Assembly (NCBI GenBank): GCA_023488885.1 | Contig: JAMDDH010000002.1 | Span: forward strand, 62,001-126,000 | From: Thermoplasmatota archaeon | GTDB taxonomy: Archaea > Thermoplasmatota > Thermoplasmata > Thermoplasmatales > Thermoplasmataceae | Direction: 5' to 3' | Length of the DNA: 64,000 nucleotides | In this document: positions 38,001 through 45,572 of the stretch, piece by piece | Layout: every line of letters starts with the position of its first letter | Position numbering within the stretch: position 1 is the stretch's first letter | The notes under the pieces: model-generated | Databases searched by the model: none | The model's input: only the letters and a program-made list of their open reading frames with translations | Told to the model about the DNA's origin: nothing | Translations under genes and position numbers: made by a program

Positions 38001-38604
38001 GAACCAGAAGGCCATAGAAGAATATGCTGAAGTTTCAAAAGACCTGGACGACCTTATCCGGGAAGTTGAAGGTCTCAGTTCTGAAAAATTAGAATTGGAA
38101 ATGCTTACAGAAAAACTCAATGAGCAGAAGAAACACGTGCTGCTGGATATGTATAACGCCATAAACGAGAATATGAAACTGATTTATCACGAGATATCCG
38201 GCGGTGGAGAAGCATATCTGGAAATGTCTGATGTGAACAATCCGCTGGAATCAGAGATGCACATCAAGGCAAAACCAAAGGGAACCAATTTCTCAAAGAT
38301 AGAGGCGCTCAGCGGCGGTGAAAAAAGTCTCACGGCCCTCTCATTCATCCTCGCCGTTCAGAGAATCAACCCCTCACCGGTATACTATCTGGACGAGGTT
38401 GACATGTTCCTCGATGGAGCCAACGCTGAGAGAGTTGGGAAAATGTTCAGGGCAAATTCGGATAATTCACAGGTTCTCGCCGTATCCCTGAGGAAGGCAA
38501 TGCTGAAATATGCCGATAATGTCGTGGGAGTTACCAGCTTCGATGACGAGAACACGGAGGTCTTCGAGAAATCCGTAGAATCTGAAATGGGGGTTGTAAA
38601 ATGA
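35062..38604 (+). CDS. smc: Chromosome segregation protein SMC
   Basis: A full-length SMC ATPase of 1180 residues. Walker A is GPNGSGKSN (31-39). Long coiled coils (about 165-500 and 670-1000) flank the hinge (about 520-670, with GIHGTIKELI and VTTDGDIFEANGAITGG). The C-terminal head has the signature LSGGEKSLTAL and Walker B VYYLDEVDMFLD. It organises chromosomal DNA with the kleisin encoded next. The scpA start overlaps its stop (ATGA), indicating coupled production of the complex. Confidence 0.96.
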   Translation: MLLESLELDNFKSFGNKKKISFRKGFTVISGPNGSGKSNIGDSLLFVLGTRSSKTVRADRLADLIHTPSNERKKRNYCSVTVTLDNTDSAESSEDRHIVLKRELVADVDGYKSNYYINGKRVRHTDVSNLLDSLRIYLDSYSFVLQGDINNIVKMTGTERRKLLESISGIETFDVQIEKAKGDIAAINENLTRLEVLTEQTRLRKDQLENEKAGAEKYLELVGHNADLKKTYHSLEIEAINREMRSYSGSANNLQQQISSTESKISELEKSIEAKRRNEEELKMKLEVSGNSQLNEIRTQVENKRIKIAELGINIENTKDRIARIKSETAENSEDIKKSEKKIQWLQSNKEENSQTLMDIRTEIQGKVNDLRILKDKSSKSNSEILQKQEEIREKDQEIKTLNSQLLEIQREKEALNSQRTQTISELGRLEEKKKDLEFQVRDANWRLKEIEKEVGGSKKNYETLNFKYYELKNELDKLRGRKDELQVEMNRIGREHGQLQAMSASRSGSQNRAVTTIMNARNQGRISGIHGTIKELIKFNEEFRAAIEAAAGSRLNSVVVEDDGVAEKCLEILKQEKTGKLTFLPINKVLGGRPRGKAITVRGSEGSLGYVFEKVSYESRYEGIVWYAFQDTVIVKDVKTARKYMVGARLVTTDGDIFEANGAITGGYQDRSRSSADTEQKIIQLSAKIREISAELEEINSVIPTVESQFETVSQQLREGSRDEGARNSEMQQLKKISTEGRPQIENIQVTITEMSDKLKELDNEIRKLEEKYGQITQYISAVESDKNGLFDKIKELSPKYAEKEERLDDEIASLRSKESEFSSEITKIDLDISHLRDRVSESTEKISNMAQESAELTKQLRNTQDNLLIENDELAKLRAVEADISQRSKEIVNALNEVGSEIRRIQDSLDTERANLSTGRGMLLSIELKIEGLEAKSREITSEMSAIDGKILTDMRSLTEIKREMEDCNREISQLGPVNQKAIEEYAEVSKDLDDLIREVEGLSSEKLELEMLTEKLNEQKKHVLLDMYNAINENMKLIYHEISGGGEAYLEMSDVNNPLESEMHIKAKPKGTNFSKIEALSGGEKSLTALSFILAVQRINPSPVYYLDEVDMFLDGANAERVGKMFRANSDNSQVLAVSLRKAMLKYADNVVGVTSFDDENTEVFEKSVESEMGVVK

Positions 38605-39374
38605 ATCAGAGCGAAGTGATGCAGAGCATAGTTGTTCAGGGTACCCTTCTGGAAAGCGATACGAAATATTATGTCGAGTTGCTGGACAGCGATACAATCA
38701 GCGTTGAATATTCAGACCCGGTAAAGAGAACAATTTCATCGGTGTTCAAGATGTGTCTTGACGGTTCTATAGATCCTTGGAATATAGATCTCAAAGCCTT
38801 TGTTGAGATTTTTTCCGGGATGGTCGATGAAAATTTCAGGGACTTCGGCGCAGCCGGTTACCTCATTTACCAGGCATGGAAAATTCTCAACCGGAAATCG
38901 CTGGAATCACTTGAAAAAAGGCTGGTTACGGAAGATTTTGAAGAGGAAAGCCAGGATGCCCCTGAAATTGTCCGCTTTCAGGATCCTCTTGAGATATCTG
39001 TCAGAGAACCCGTAAAGCACCAGGAACAGAGGAAGGTATTCCTTGTAGAACTCCTGGATGCAATGAGAGACGCTTACAGGATTCCCTTTGTACAGAGGAA
39101 AAGGAAGGAGATAGAAGAACCGGAACATCTTTCTACCGTCATAGAGGGTATTGTTCATGAACTTCACGCTGAAGAACCGGAAACAGAAATAAGGCGGGTC
39201 TACGAGATACTCCTCTCTTTGCCCGATTCAGTCTATCTGGAAGACGTATGGAACACAGGAGACTTTTCAAGAGCCGCATTTTTTGTGTACTGCATGTTCC
39301 TGATGAGGGAAAAAAAGATCAGACTCCAGCAGAACGTCCCATATGGCCTGATCAAGATTGAGAAACCGTTGTGA
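38601..39374 (+). CDS. scpA: Segregation and condensation protein A (kleisin)
   Basis: This 257-residue kleisin bridges the SMC heads. The N-terminal SMC-binding block contains the typical DPWNIDL and the following amphipathic helix region. An acidic middle and a C-terminal winged-helix part (about 185-257) follow. It overlaps smc at the start and the next gene at the stop (GTGA), so this is a tightly packed operon. Confidence 0.88.
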   Translation: MNQSEVMQSIVVQGTLLESDTKYYVELLDSDTISVEYSDPVKRTISSVFKMCLDGSIDPWNIDLKAFVEIFSGMVDENFRDFGAAGYLIYQAWKILNRKSLESLEKRLVTEDFEEESQDAPEIVRFQDPLEISVREPVKHQEQRKVFLVELLDAMRDAYRIPFVQRKRKEIEEPEHLSTVIEGIVHELHAEEPETEIRRVYEILLSLPDSVYLEDVWNTGDFSRAAFFVYCMFLMREKKIRLQQNVPYGLIKIEKPL

Positions 39375-39619
39375 TCGATCTGGACAGCAAAGACTATATC
39401 AGCGCTTCCGAGATTTCAACCTACGTCTTCTGTAATGTATCTTGGTACATGGACAGGGAAGGCTACCAGAGATCCTCTTTTTCGGGGGTAAGGATGAAGA
39501 AAGGTTCAAAGTCTCATGCGACACTCAAGTGGCGTTATAATCTCACAAGATTCGCTGCAGCCCTGATACTCCTGGTGATTATTGCTATTACAATATTCAT
39601 CTACTCGAGTCTCCAGTGA
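39371..39619 (+). CDS. N-terminal part of a split Cas4-like protein, with C-terminal membrane helix
   Basis: An 82-residue protein starting at GTG 39371, overlapping scpA. Residues 11-27 read SASEISTYVFCNVSWYM, the pattern S-x-I-x-x-Y-x-x-C-x-x-x-(W/Y) at the N-terminus of Cas4-like nucleases, with Cys21 as the first iron-sulfur ligand. A hydrophobic helix (about 60-80) then ends the protein. The nuclease core and the other three cysteines are in the next gene, one base after this stop in another frame. Either the two polypeptides form one enzyme, or a frameshift has divided a single gene with a membrane hairpin. Confidence 0.65.
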   Translation: MIDLDSKDYISASEISTYVFCNVSWYMDREGYQRSSFSGVRMKKGSKSHATLKWRYNLTRFAAALILLVIIAITIFIYSSLQ

Positions 39620-39620
39620 A

Positions 39621-40145
39621 ATGACAGGACAAACATTTTCTCCGGAATTTTTCATAGTAGTTATACTTCTATTAATAGCATTTTTCCTGTTGAGGAGGTC
39701 TGCGAAAAAATACAGTATTCCCAAGGGAAAGGAAGTGTACGATGATCTAGGTTCCCGTGGGAAGATTCTCAGGTCACAGAAATACGGGCTTACCGGGAAA
39801 CCCGACATGATAGTCAGAAAAGGCAGAAAACTGATTCCGTATGAATACAAAAGCACTGACGCCAGCGTGCCGCGCGAGGGGCACATTTTTCAGATGGTCA
39901 CGTATTTTCTCATACTGGAAGACCTGTACCCGGAATTCACCATTAAATACGGTGTCCTGAAATACAAGAATCAGGCGTTCCGTATTGACAACATTGATGA
40001 GAACAAAAGAAAACTTCTGGACGTGGTGTTTGAAATGAGGAATTCAAGATTTGAGCCGATCAGGAATCATAATAACTCCGGCAGATGCTTCCGATGCTCG
40101 TTCAAGGAGAACTGTCAGCAAAGCTTAATTAGGCAGCACATATAA
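39621..40145 (+). CDS. Cas4/RecB-like PD-(D/E)XK nuclease with N-terminal membrane helix
   Basis: This 174-residue protein starts with a membrane helix (about 9-25) and a basic stop-transfer segment. It continues with a nuclease core: Asp62 in GKPD, Glu75-x-Lys77 in YEYKS, and Gln91-x3-Tyr95, the RecB-type QxxxY motif. Near the end are Cys156, Cys159 and Cys165 in C-x2-C-x5-C spacing, the three C-terminal cluster ligands of Cas4-like nucleases. The first ligand would be Cys21 of the preceding gene. No cas genes are near; the context is smc-scpA and tyrS. A role in DNA processing at the membrane is an inference. Confidence 0.8.
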   Translation: MTGQTFSPEFFIVVILLLIAFFLLRRSAKKYSIPKGKEVYDDLGSRGKILRSQKYGLTGKPDMIVRKGRKLIPYEYKSTDASVPREGHIFQMVTYFLILEDLYPEFTIKYGVLKYKNQAFRIDNIDENKRKLLDVVFEMRNSRFEPIRNHNNSGRCFRCSFKENCQQSLIRQHI

Positions 40146-40157
40146 TCGCATTCTCAG

Positions 40158-41147
40158 ATGTTGTCATTAGATACTCTTTCACGGAACATGCAGGAGATCG
40201 TCACACCGGAAGAATTCAAAAGCCTCGGAGATCGAGAGGTAAAGGCGTACATTGGTTTTGAGCCGTCCGGACTCCCGCACATTGCCACAGGATTCATGTG
40301 GCCAAAAAAAATGGCTGAGATTTATGAAATGGGCATAGAAACTACAATACTTCTTGCAGACTGGCACGCCATGGTTAACGATAAGCTTGACGGAGATCTT
40401 GCAAAGATAAGGCAGAGCGGAGAACTGATAAAGAAGTGCATGCAGGCTGTGGGACTGCCTAAAGAAGTGAAGTTCGTCTGGGCCAATGACGTTGTTTCTG
40501 ATCCGGAGTACTGGAAAACCCTCCTTCTGGTAGCAAAGAATTCCAACCTGGCCAGGGTAAGGCGCGCTCTTCCCATAATGGGGAGGAGTGAGGAGGATGC
40601 TGACAAGGATTTCAGTAAATATATTTACCCCCTGATGCAGGTAACTGACATATTCCACATGGATTTCGATCTGGCATTCGGTGCCATGGATCAGAGACAC
40701 GCACATATGCTGGCAAGGGACATCGCAGACAGGATGGGCAGAAAGAAAGTTATATCTGTTCATGGCCCCCTGCTGAGCAGCTTGAAGGGATCAGGCCGGA
40801 TGGATTCATTCAAGAAGATGTCCAAGAGTGATCCAGACTCGGCGATATTCATGTCAGATTCGAAAGAAGACGTCTCCAGAAAGCTGAAAAGTGCTTTCTG
40901 CCCGATAGGGGAAATACAGGGGAATCCTGTTATGGATATATTCAGACATGTCGTTTATCCTTACCTGGGCCACGAAGTTGAAATTCACAGACCTCCGGGG
41001 AAGGGTGGAGATATAATTGTTTCAACTTACGAAGAACTTGAAAAATTGTACCTAAAGGCGATGATACATCCCATGGATCTGAAATCGGCTGCTGCAGAGA
41101 GTCTCAACGAACTCATGGAACCGTCAAGACATGTTTTCTCGGATTAA
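40158..41147 (+). CDS. tyrS: Tyrosyl-tRNA synthetase (archaeal type)
   Basis: This 329-residue class I synthetase charges tRNA-Tyr. GFEPSG (33-38) and the KMSKS loop (about 222-226) are clear. The HIGH element reads HIAT followed by GF, a variant with Ala in the third place. The tyrosine-binding region YPLMQVTDIFHMDFD also fits. It has the short archaeal form without a C-terminal S4 domain. Confidence 0.92.
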   Translation: MLSLDTLSRNMQEIVTPEEFKSLGDREVKAYIGFEPSGLPHIATGFMWPKKMAEIYEMGIETTILLADWHAMVNDKLDGDLAKIRQSGELIKKCMQAVGLPKEVKFVWANDVVSDPEYWKTLLLVAKNSNLARVRRALPIMGRSEEDADKDFSKYIYPLMQVTDIFHMDFDLAFGAMDQRHAHMLARDIADRMGRKKVISVHGPLLSSLKGSGRMDSFKKMSKSDPDSAIFMSDSKEDVSRKLKSAFCPIGEIQGNPVMDIFRHVVYPYLGHEVEIHRPPGKGGDIIVSTYEELEKLYLKAMIHPMDLKSAAAESLNELMEPSRHVFSD

Positions 41148-41159
41148 TCTTTCAGGAGA

Positions 41160-41327
41160 TTATTCCATCTTTTCCAGATAGACATCTTTGCCGTCGAAAT
41201 AGAATCCGAGGATATCTTCAGGACTTATCTTCAGCCTTTCAGAGACTTTCTTAGGGAGCGTGATTCTCAGTGAACTTCCCCTTTTTGAAACGTGTGACAC
41301 TTCAAGGAGTAGCCTTTTTTGTTCCAA
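41160..41327 (-). CDS. Small AbrB/MazE-like DNA-binding protein
   Basis: A 55-residue protein starting with TTG 41327. VSKRGSSLRITLPKKVSERL followed by DILGFYFDG is the swapped-hairpin AbrB pattern (R-x2-S-x-R-(I/V)-x-(I/L)-P). Such proteins dimerise and bind DNA as transcription factors or antitoxins. An A/T-rich TTTAAATATC stretch lies about 28 nt upstream. No toxin gene is adjacent. It lies between tyrS and fen1, converging with tyrS. Confidence 0.7.
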   Translation of the reverse strand: MEQKRLLLEVSHVSKRGSSLRITLPKKVSERLKISPEDILGFYFDGKDVYLEKME

Positions 41328-41480
41328 CGTAAAAATATATACTTAATTTGATATTTAAACTAATTGTAACATATTAATTTATTACGCACTAAGAAGAAAC
41401 AATGCCTGTGTATCTAGAGGTGCAATGACCTTTTAGGTTCGAACACAGATTTTATGATTGTCTTGGCGTCAGGGGATTCA

Positions 41481-42500
41481 TCAGAAAAACGAATCAAGGT
41501 TCTTTTGAAAATTCTTCTGTACTGACAGGTTCAGTGTCTGAATATACGGCTCTACTCTGTTGGGGGAGAAATCGTGCCGGTTGCAGAGAAAATCTATTAT
41601 CTTGTCCGTATCAGGCCTCTTGAGATCGGTTGAAATTTCAGCCATGTATGGCGGATTCCTGAACAGTTCTATCACCTCATCCAGATTCTCAATTTCCATA
41701 TTCTTGCTGGCAAGAACATTTCCAATGTTTCCATGTTTCTTGATGAGCTTCATTGCTGTCTTGGCTCCAACTCTCTGAATTCCACGATTGAAGTCTGTCC
41801 CCACCATTATCCCTATTTCTATGAGCTGATCCCGATTTATGCCAAGCAGATTCAGGTTTTCCTCAAGATCTATATATTCCGGATTTACGTTGAGGTATAT
41901 GTTTCTTCCCGGGACTTTCCGTCTTCCAAACATGGTGAAATTCCTGAATACTCTTCTAGCTCCAAAAAGAATGCAGTCATAATCCTGTGAGATAACTCCG
42001 TCAACCAGTCCGTTCTTGCACATAACTGAAGCCTGAGCCTCCCCTTCAGACGGAGCGACAACATACGGAACACCCATGTAGTCAAGGAGTTCCATTGCTT
42101 CATTTACCATGTCTCTTGAGAGGTAGTTAATCCTGGATGATAGCGATCTCACTCTTTCTTCGTCCCCAGCCTCTCGCGCCACTTCAAGTTCTATCTTGGC
42201 TTTCTCCTTCACGAGTCTCCTGGCCTCCAGGGTCCTGTTTTTCAAAGAAGAAGGTTTTCCGTCAAAGACATAAACGGGCTTTATTCCCGCGTCAAGGAGG
42301 TTGATTGTTCTGTAAAAAACGCCGGAAAGGTGGGAGGTAACCCTACCCTGTGTATCCGTCAGCGGAGTGCCATCAGGCTGCCTGATACTGCTCAGGAACT
42401 GATACATTATGTTGAAGGCATCTATGCTCACCTTGATCCCTTTCTGTTCCTTCAGTGTCGTCTGGTGCCTCGTCAGTAAATCGGAAATATCTACACCCAT
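41481..42500 (-). CDS. fen: Flap endonuclease 1
   Basis: FEN-1 cuts 5' flaps in Okazaki fragment maturation and repair. The 339-residue protein has metal-binding acidic residues in SIDAFN, VFDGKPS, SEGEAQAS, SQDYDCILFG and GTDFN. The helix-hairpin-helix region around GIQRVGAKTAMKLIKKHG follows. It ends QKNLDSFF, a PCNA-interacting peptide. The gene stands in a minus-strand DNA-repair group with radB. Confidence 0.95.
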   Translation of the reverse strand: MGVDISDLLTRHQTTLKEQKGIKVSIDAFNIMYQFLSSIRQPDGTPLTDTQGRVTSHLSGVFYRTINLLDAGIKPVYVFDGKPSSLKNRTLEARRLVKEKAKIELEVAREAGDEERVRSLSSRINYLSRDMVNEAMELLDYMGVPYVVAPSEGEAQASVMCKNGLVDGVISQDYDCILFGARRVFRNFTMFGRRKVPGRNIYLNVNPEYIDLEENLNLLGINRDQLIEIGIMVGTDFNRGIQRVGAKTAMKLIKKHGNIGNVLASKNMEIENLDEVIELFRNPPYMAEISTDLKRPDTDKIIDFLCNRHDFSPNRVEPYIQTLNLSVQKNFQKNLDSFF

Positions 42501-42659
42501 TCAAACCATAATTCCTTTTCAGAATGAATCTGCATGTTCTACTGCATCAAGTATTGCTATTGCTGGATTATAATTTATTCATTATTTATGTGGCGTCATA
42601 ATCAAAGTGACCGAATCTTAATTAATAAATTCAATTGCCGATACCCTTTGGAGAAAGCC

Positions 42660-43355
42660 TTATTCACAATTCAGCCCAAATTCGGTGATCCTGAACTCTG
42701 CGTATTTGTTCTCTCCTATTGATCTGTGTTTTGCAACGTAGATTCTCCTCTTGCCTGAAGCAGTTTTTTCCAGCCTGTATATGGCCTTCATGACATGGTC
42801 TATCACGAAACCGCCAAATGGATGTAGGCTTCCGGAATCCGGGCTCTGGTATATCTGGTTGGTGATAAGTACGGGAATCCTGAATCTCAATGCGGCAGAT
42901 GCGAGGTTATTTAGCTGTTTCTGAAAACCGGCAGCCCTCGCAGAAGCATCCATTTTTCCTTCCAGTCTGAAATATTCAGTAAAAGAATCAATAACAACCA
43001 GTCCGATGGATCTGGTTTTCTCCATAATCTTCGGAATTTTCAGAATAGCAAGATCCTGGTCTTCAAGTGAAGATATCCTGTAAAGTATCAGGCCGTCCAT
43101 GAGCGCAGCCTGTCCCCCGGAAATCTGGAGGAATCTTTCTGACGAGAAACCCTCGGTATCAAAGTACAGAACAGATTTTCCTGATTTTATGGTTGAAATT
43201 GCATACTGCATGCTAAGGTTCGATTTACCGGAACCTCCTTCTCCGTATATCTCGGTTATTACTTCAGGCTCAATTCCGCCAGAAGTGAGTTCATCAATGC
43301 AGTTTACTCCCAGGGGGATTTTTTCTGGGGGTTTGCTAAGATCGACCTTGTCCAT
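42660..43355 (-). CDS. radB: DNA repair protein RadB
   Basis: A RecA-fold recombinase paralogue of 231 residues lacking the N-terminal DNA-binding domain of RadA, as expected for RadB. Walker A is GEGGSGKSN (about 38-46) and Walker B is GLVVIDSF (about 116-123). TNQIYQSPDSG corresponds to loop 2. It modulates recombination in archaea. It lies between fen1 and the HAD phosphatase gene on the same strand. Confidence 0.9.
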   Translation of the reverse strand: MDKVDLSKPPEKIPLGVNCIDELTSGGIEPEVITEIYGEGGSGKSNLSMQYAISTIKSGKSVLYFDTEGFSSERFLQISGGQAALMDGLILYRISSLEDQDLAILKIPKIMEKTRSIGLVVIDSFTEYFRLEGKMDASARAAGFQKQLNNLASAALRFRIPVLITNQIYQSPDSGSLHPFGGFVIDHVMKAIYRLEKTASGKRRIYVAKHRSIGENKYAEFRITEFGLNCE

Positions 43356-43408
43356 GTGAATCCAAATCGGGTGTGAATATAAATAGACCTGTTACCTCAA
43401 CTAAAAGT

Positions 43409-44068
43409 TCAGTCCGAAAGCAGTTTCAAGATCGCAGTGAGATCGTTTCCGTACATTGTGTAATCCGTCTGCTTTCCCAGTGATCTGTCCACGGGGTTGA
43501 AAGCAACTGATATTCCTGAGTTCCTGAACATTGCGGCATCCTGGAATGTATCACCAATGCTTATGGTTTCATCAGGGCTTATTCCAAGTTTTGCCTGCAC
43601 TGATTTTATGACAATGTCTTTATGTTTCGGCTCAACCATAATTTCACCATCCGGTATTATGAAGTTGCGTGCATCAGTTTTTATCCTGTTTGCGTACACT
43701 TCCCTGAAATCAGCTGTTGCTCCTATTTTCTCAGCGAGCCAGTATATGCCGCCTGAAATTATCACCGATGATATCTGCTGTTCCTTGAGGGCAGAAACGG
43801 TCTCCGCGATGCCATCCCTCAGAGGAATTTCATCCAGTATCTCCCGTATCATCGACGCAGGCACAGTTCCCAGTTTATTCATCCACGCACCCACATCAAG
43901 TCTCAAAAATTCCAGATAGGATATTTTGTCTTCCCTGTATTTCCTCAGATTCTCGCGGTTATCAACTCCGAGGCGTCTGTGTACAAAATCCCAGCTGCTG
44001 GAAGACTGCGTCAGGACGCCATCCATATCGAATACTGCAAGTCTGATCTTTTTCTCTGACATTTTCAT
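43409..44068 (-). CDS. HAD-superfamily phosphatase, SerB-like
   Basis: This 219-residue HAD phosphatase shows motif I FDMDGVL (nucleophile Asp), motif II VIISGG, the motif III lysine in EPKHKD, and motif IV SIGDTFQDAAMF. The cap and overall layout resemble phosphoserine phosphatases, so serine biosynthesis is possible, but other small phosphates cannot be excluded. It starts two bases after the proS stop and is probably co-transcribed with it. Confidence 0.8.
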   Translation of the reverse strand: MKMSEKKIRLAVFDMDGVLTQSSSSWDFVHRRLGVDNRENLRKYREDKISYLEFLRLDVGAWMNKLGTVPASMIREILDEIPLRDGIAETVSALKEQQISSVIISGGIYWLAEKIGATADFREVYANRIKTDARNFIIPDGEIMVEPKHKDIVIKSVQAKLGISPDETISIGDTFQDAAMFRNSGISVAFNPVDRSLGKQTDYTMYGNDLTAILKLLSD

Positions 44069-44070
44069 GC

Positions 44071-45468
44071 TCAGTAAGATTTTGAGAACACCCCAATCCT
44101 GCCTTCAGCATCGCAAATCACACATTTTGTGCTTTCTTTATGGTTCCTGGAAAATCCGAGAGTCCCGAATTCATAGGTTTCCTCAATTTTTTCAGCACAG
44201 GTCTTATTCCCACACCAGCCGGCAAGGACTATGCCGTTTGCTTTTTTGATGTCTTCAACTTTCTTTATATGGTTCTGGAGACCCTTGAATTGGTCGGCAG
44301 ATCTTTTTGTCAGTTCCAGTTTAACTTCAGCAAGTAATTGTGGTACAGCTGTAACAATCTCGGAAAGAGGAATCTTACTTTTTTTCCTGGAGGTTCTCGG
44401 GGAGGCAGTCACAAAATTGTCGTCAACCTCTTTTTCTCCAACCTCCAGTCTCAGGGGAACACCTTTCATTTCCCATTCATTGTACTTGAATCCGGGGGTA
44501 TAGTTCTCCCTCTGATCAATTCTTGCCCTGAATCCCGCTTCCTGCAAACTCTTGACAATGGAAGACGCATATATTCCCGTATCGACCTTCTTTGAAGGTA
44601 TAGGAACAACTATGATCTGCACTGGTGCGATTCCCGGCGGGAAAATTAGGCCCTGGTCATCTCCATGCAGTGCAATGACCGCTGCCAGCAGTCTTTCACT
44701 GAGGCCGAATGTGGTCTGTGATGCATATTCATGCGTGCCGTCATCTTTCAGGTATTTTATATCATAATTCCTGGAGAAATTGGTTCCGTATTCATGGATA
44801 GTGCCGATCTGTAGGCTCCTTCCTCCCGGTACGACAGTGTCGAAAGCAAGGGTATACATGGCTCCGGGGAACTTATCCCACTCAGGTCTTTCATTGACTA
44901 GGTAGGGGAGACAAAGCTCTGAGCTGATTTCTTTCCAGATTTCCAGGTATTGTTCCATCTGGCGTTCTGCATCCTCGTAAGAATCATGCGCAGTGTGCGC
45001 CTCGAAAAAGTGTATTTCTCTTATTCTGATGAACGTACGTGTGTGCTTGGTCTCATACCTGTACACATTCACTATCTGATAGGTCCTGAGGGGAAGATCA
45101 GCGTGAGATCGAACCCACAGGGAAAACATGCCGTACATGGCAGCTTCACTGGTCGGCCTCAGGGCCATCTCCACGTCAAGCTGGTCCATGCCTCCACGCG
45201 TGACCCAGTAAACTTCATTCTCGAACCCTTTAACATGCTCGAATTCCACCGATAGTTGATCCCTTGTTATCAGGACCGGGAAACTCACTTCCTGGAATTC
45301 CCTGGAATCAACGCTCTTACGGATCGTACCGTCAATATTCTGCATTGCCTTTAAGCCATAAGGCAGCCAAACGTTCATTCCTTTTATTGGATATCTCTTA
45401 TCACTGAGGCCGCTTATCTCAACTATTTCGTTGTACCATTCGTTAAAATTCTCTTTCTTGTTCTCCAT
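44071..45468 (-). CDS. proS: Prolyl-tRNA synthetase (archaeal/eukaryotic type)
   Basis: A 465-residue class II synthetase lacking the bacterial editing insertion. Class II motif 2 is in YRYETKHTRTFIRIREIHFFEAHTAH. Motif 3 region GDDQGLIFPPGIAP follows, then an anticodon-binding domain. The C-terminal zinc-type domain has CGNKTC and CVIC and the typical KSY end. A GATTATTTACA box lies about 26 nt upstream of the ATG. It is divergent from the M20 peptidase gene. Confidence 0.95.
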   Translation of the reverse strand: MENKKENFNEWYNEIVEISGLSDKRYPIKGMNVWLPYGLKAMQNIDGTIRKSVDSREFQEVSFPVLITRDQLSVEFEHVKGFENEVYWVTRGGMDQLDVEMALRPTSEAAMYGMFSLWVRSHADLPLRTYQIVNVYRYETKHTRTFIRIREIHFFEAHTAHDSYEDAERQMEQYLEIWKEISSELCLPYLVNERPEWDKFPGAMYTLAFDTVVPGGRSLQIGTIHEYGTNFSRNYDIKYLKDDGTHEYASQTTFGLSERLLAAVIALHGDDQGLIFPPGIAPVQIIVVPIPSKKVDTGIYASSIVKSLQEAGFRARIDQRENYTPGFKYNEWEMKGVPLRLEVGEKEVDDNFVTASPRTSRKKSKIPLSEIVTAVPQLLAEVKLELTKRSADQFKGLQNHIKKVEDIKKANGIVLAGWCGNKTCAEKIEETYEFGTLGFSRNHKESTKCVICDAEGRIGVFSKSY

Positions 45469-45572
45469 TGGCGAAGTTAGAATACTTACGGGTGTAAATA
45501 ATCTTTTCAGGATTTCACTGTCCGATCCCGTTTTGGAAGAAATTATATCGTCTCCAGTTCTAAACCTTTCAT

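Noticed and set aside
39371-40145. Cas4-like genes as part of a CRISPR-Cas locus
   Set aside because: No repeats, cas1 or other cas genes are seen nearby; the operon context is smc-scpA.
44552-45255. Plus-strand frames opposite proS
   Set aside because: They lie wholly inside the well-conserved synthetase gene and show no motif.
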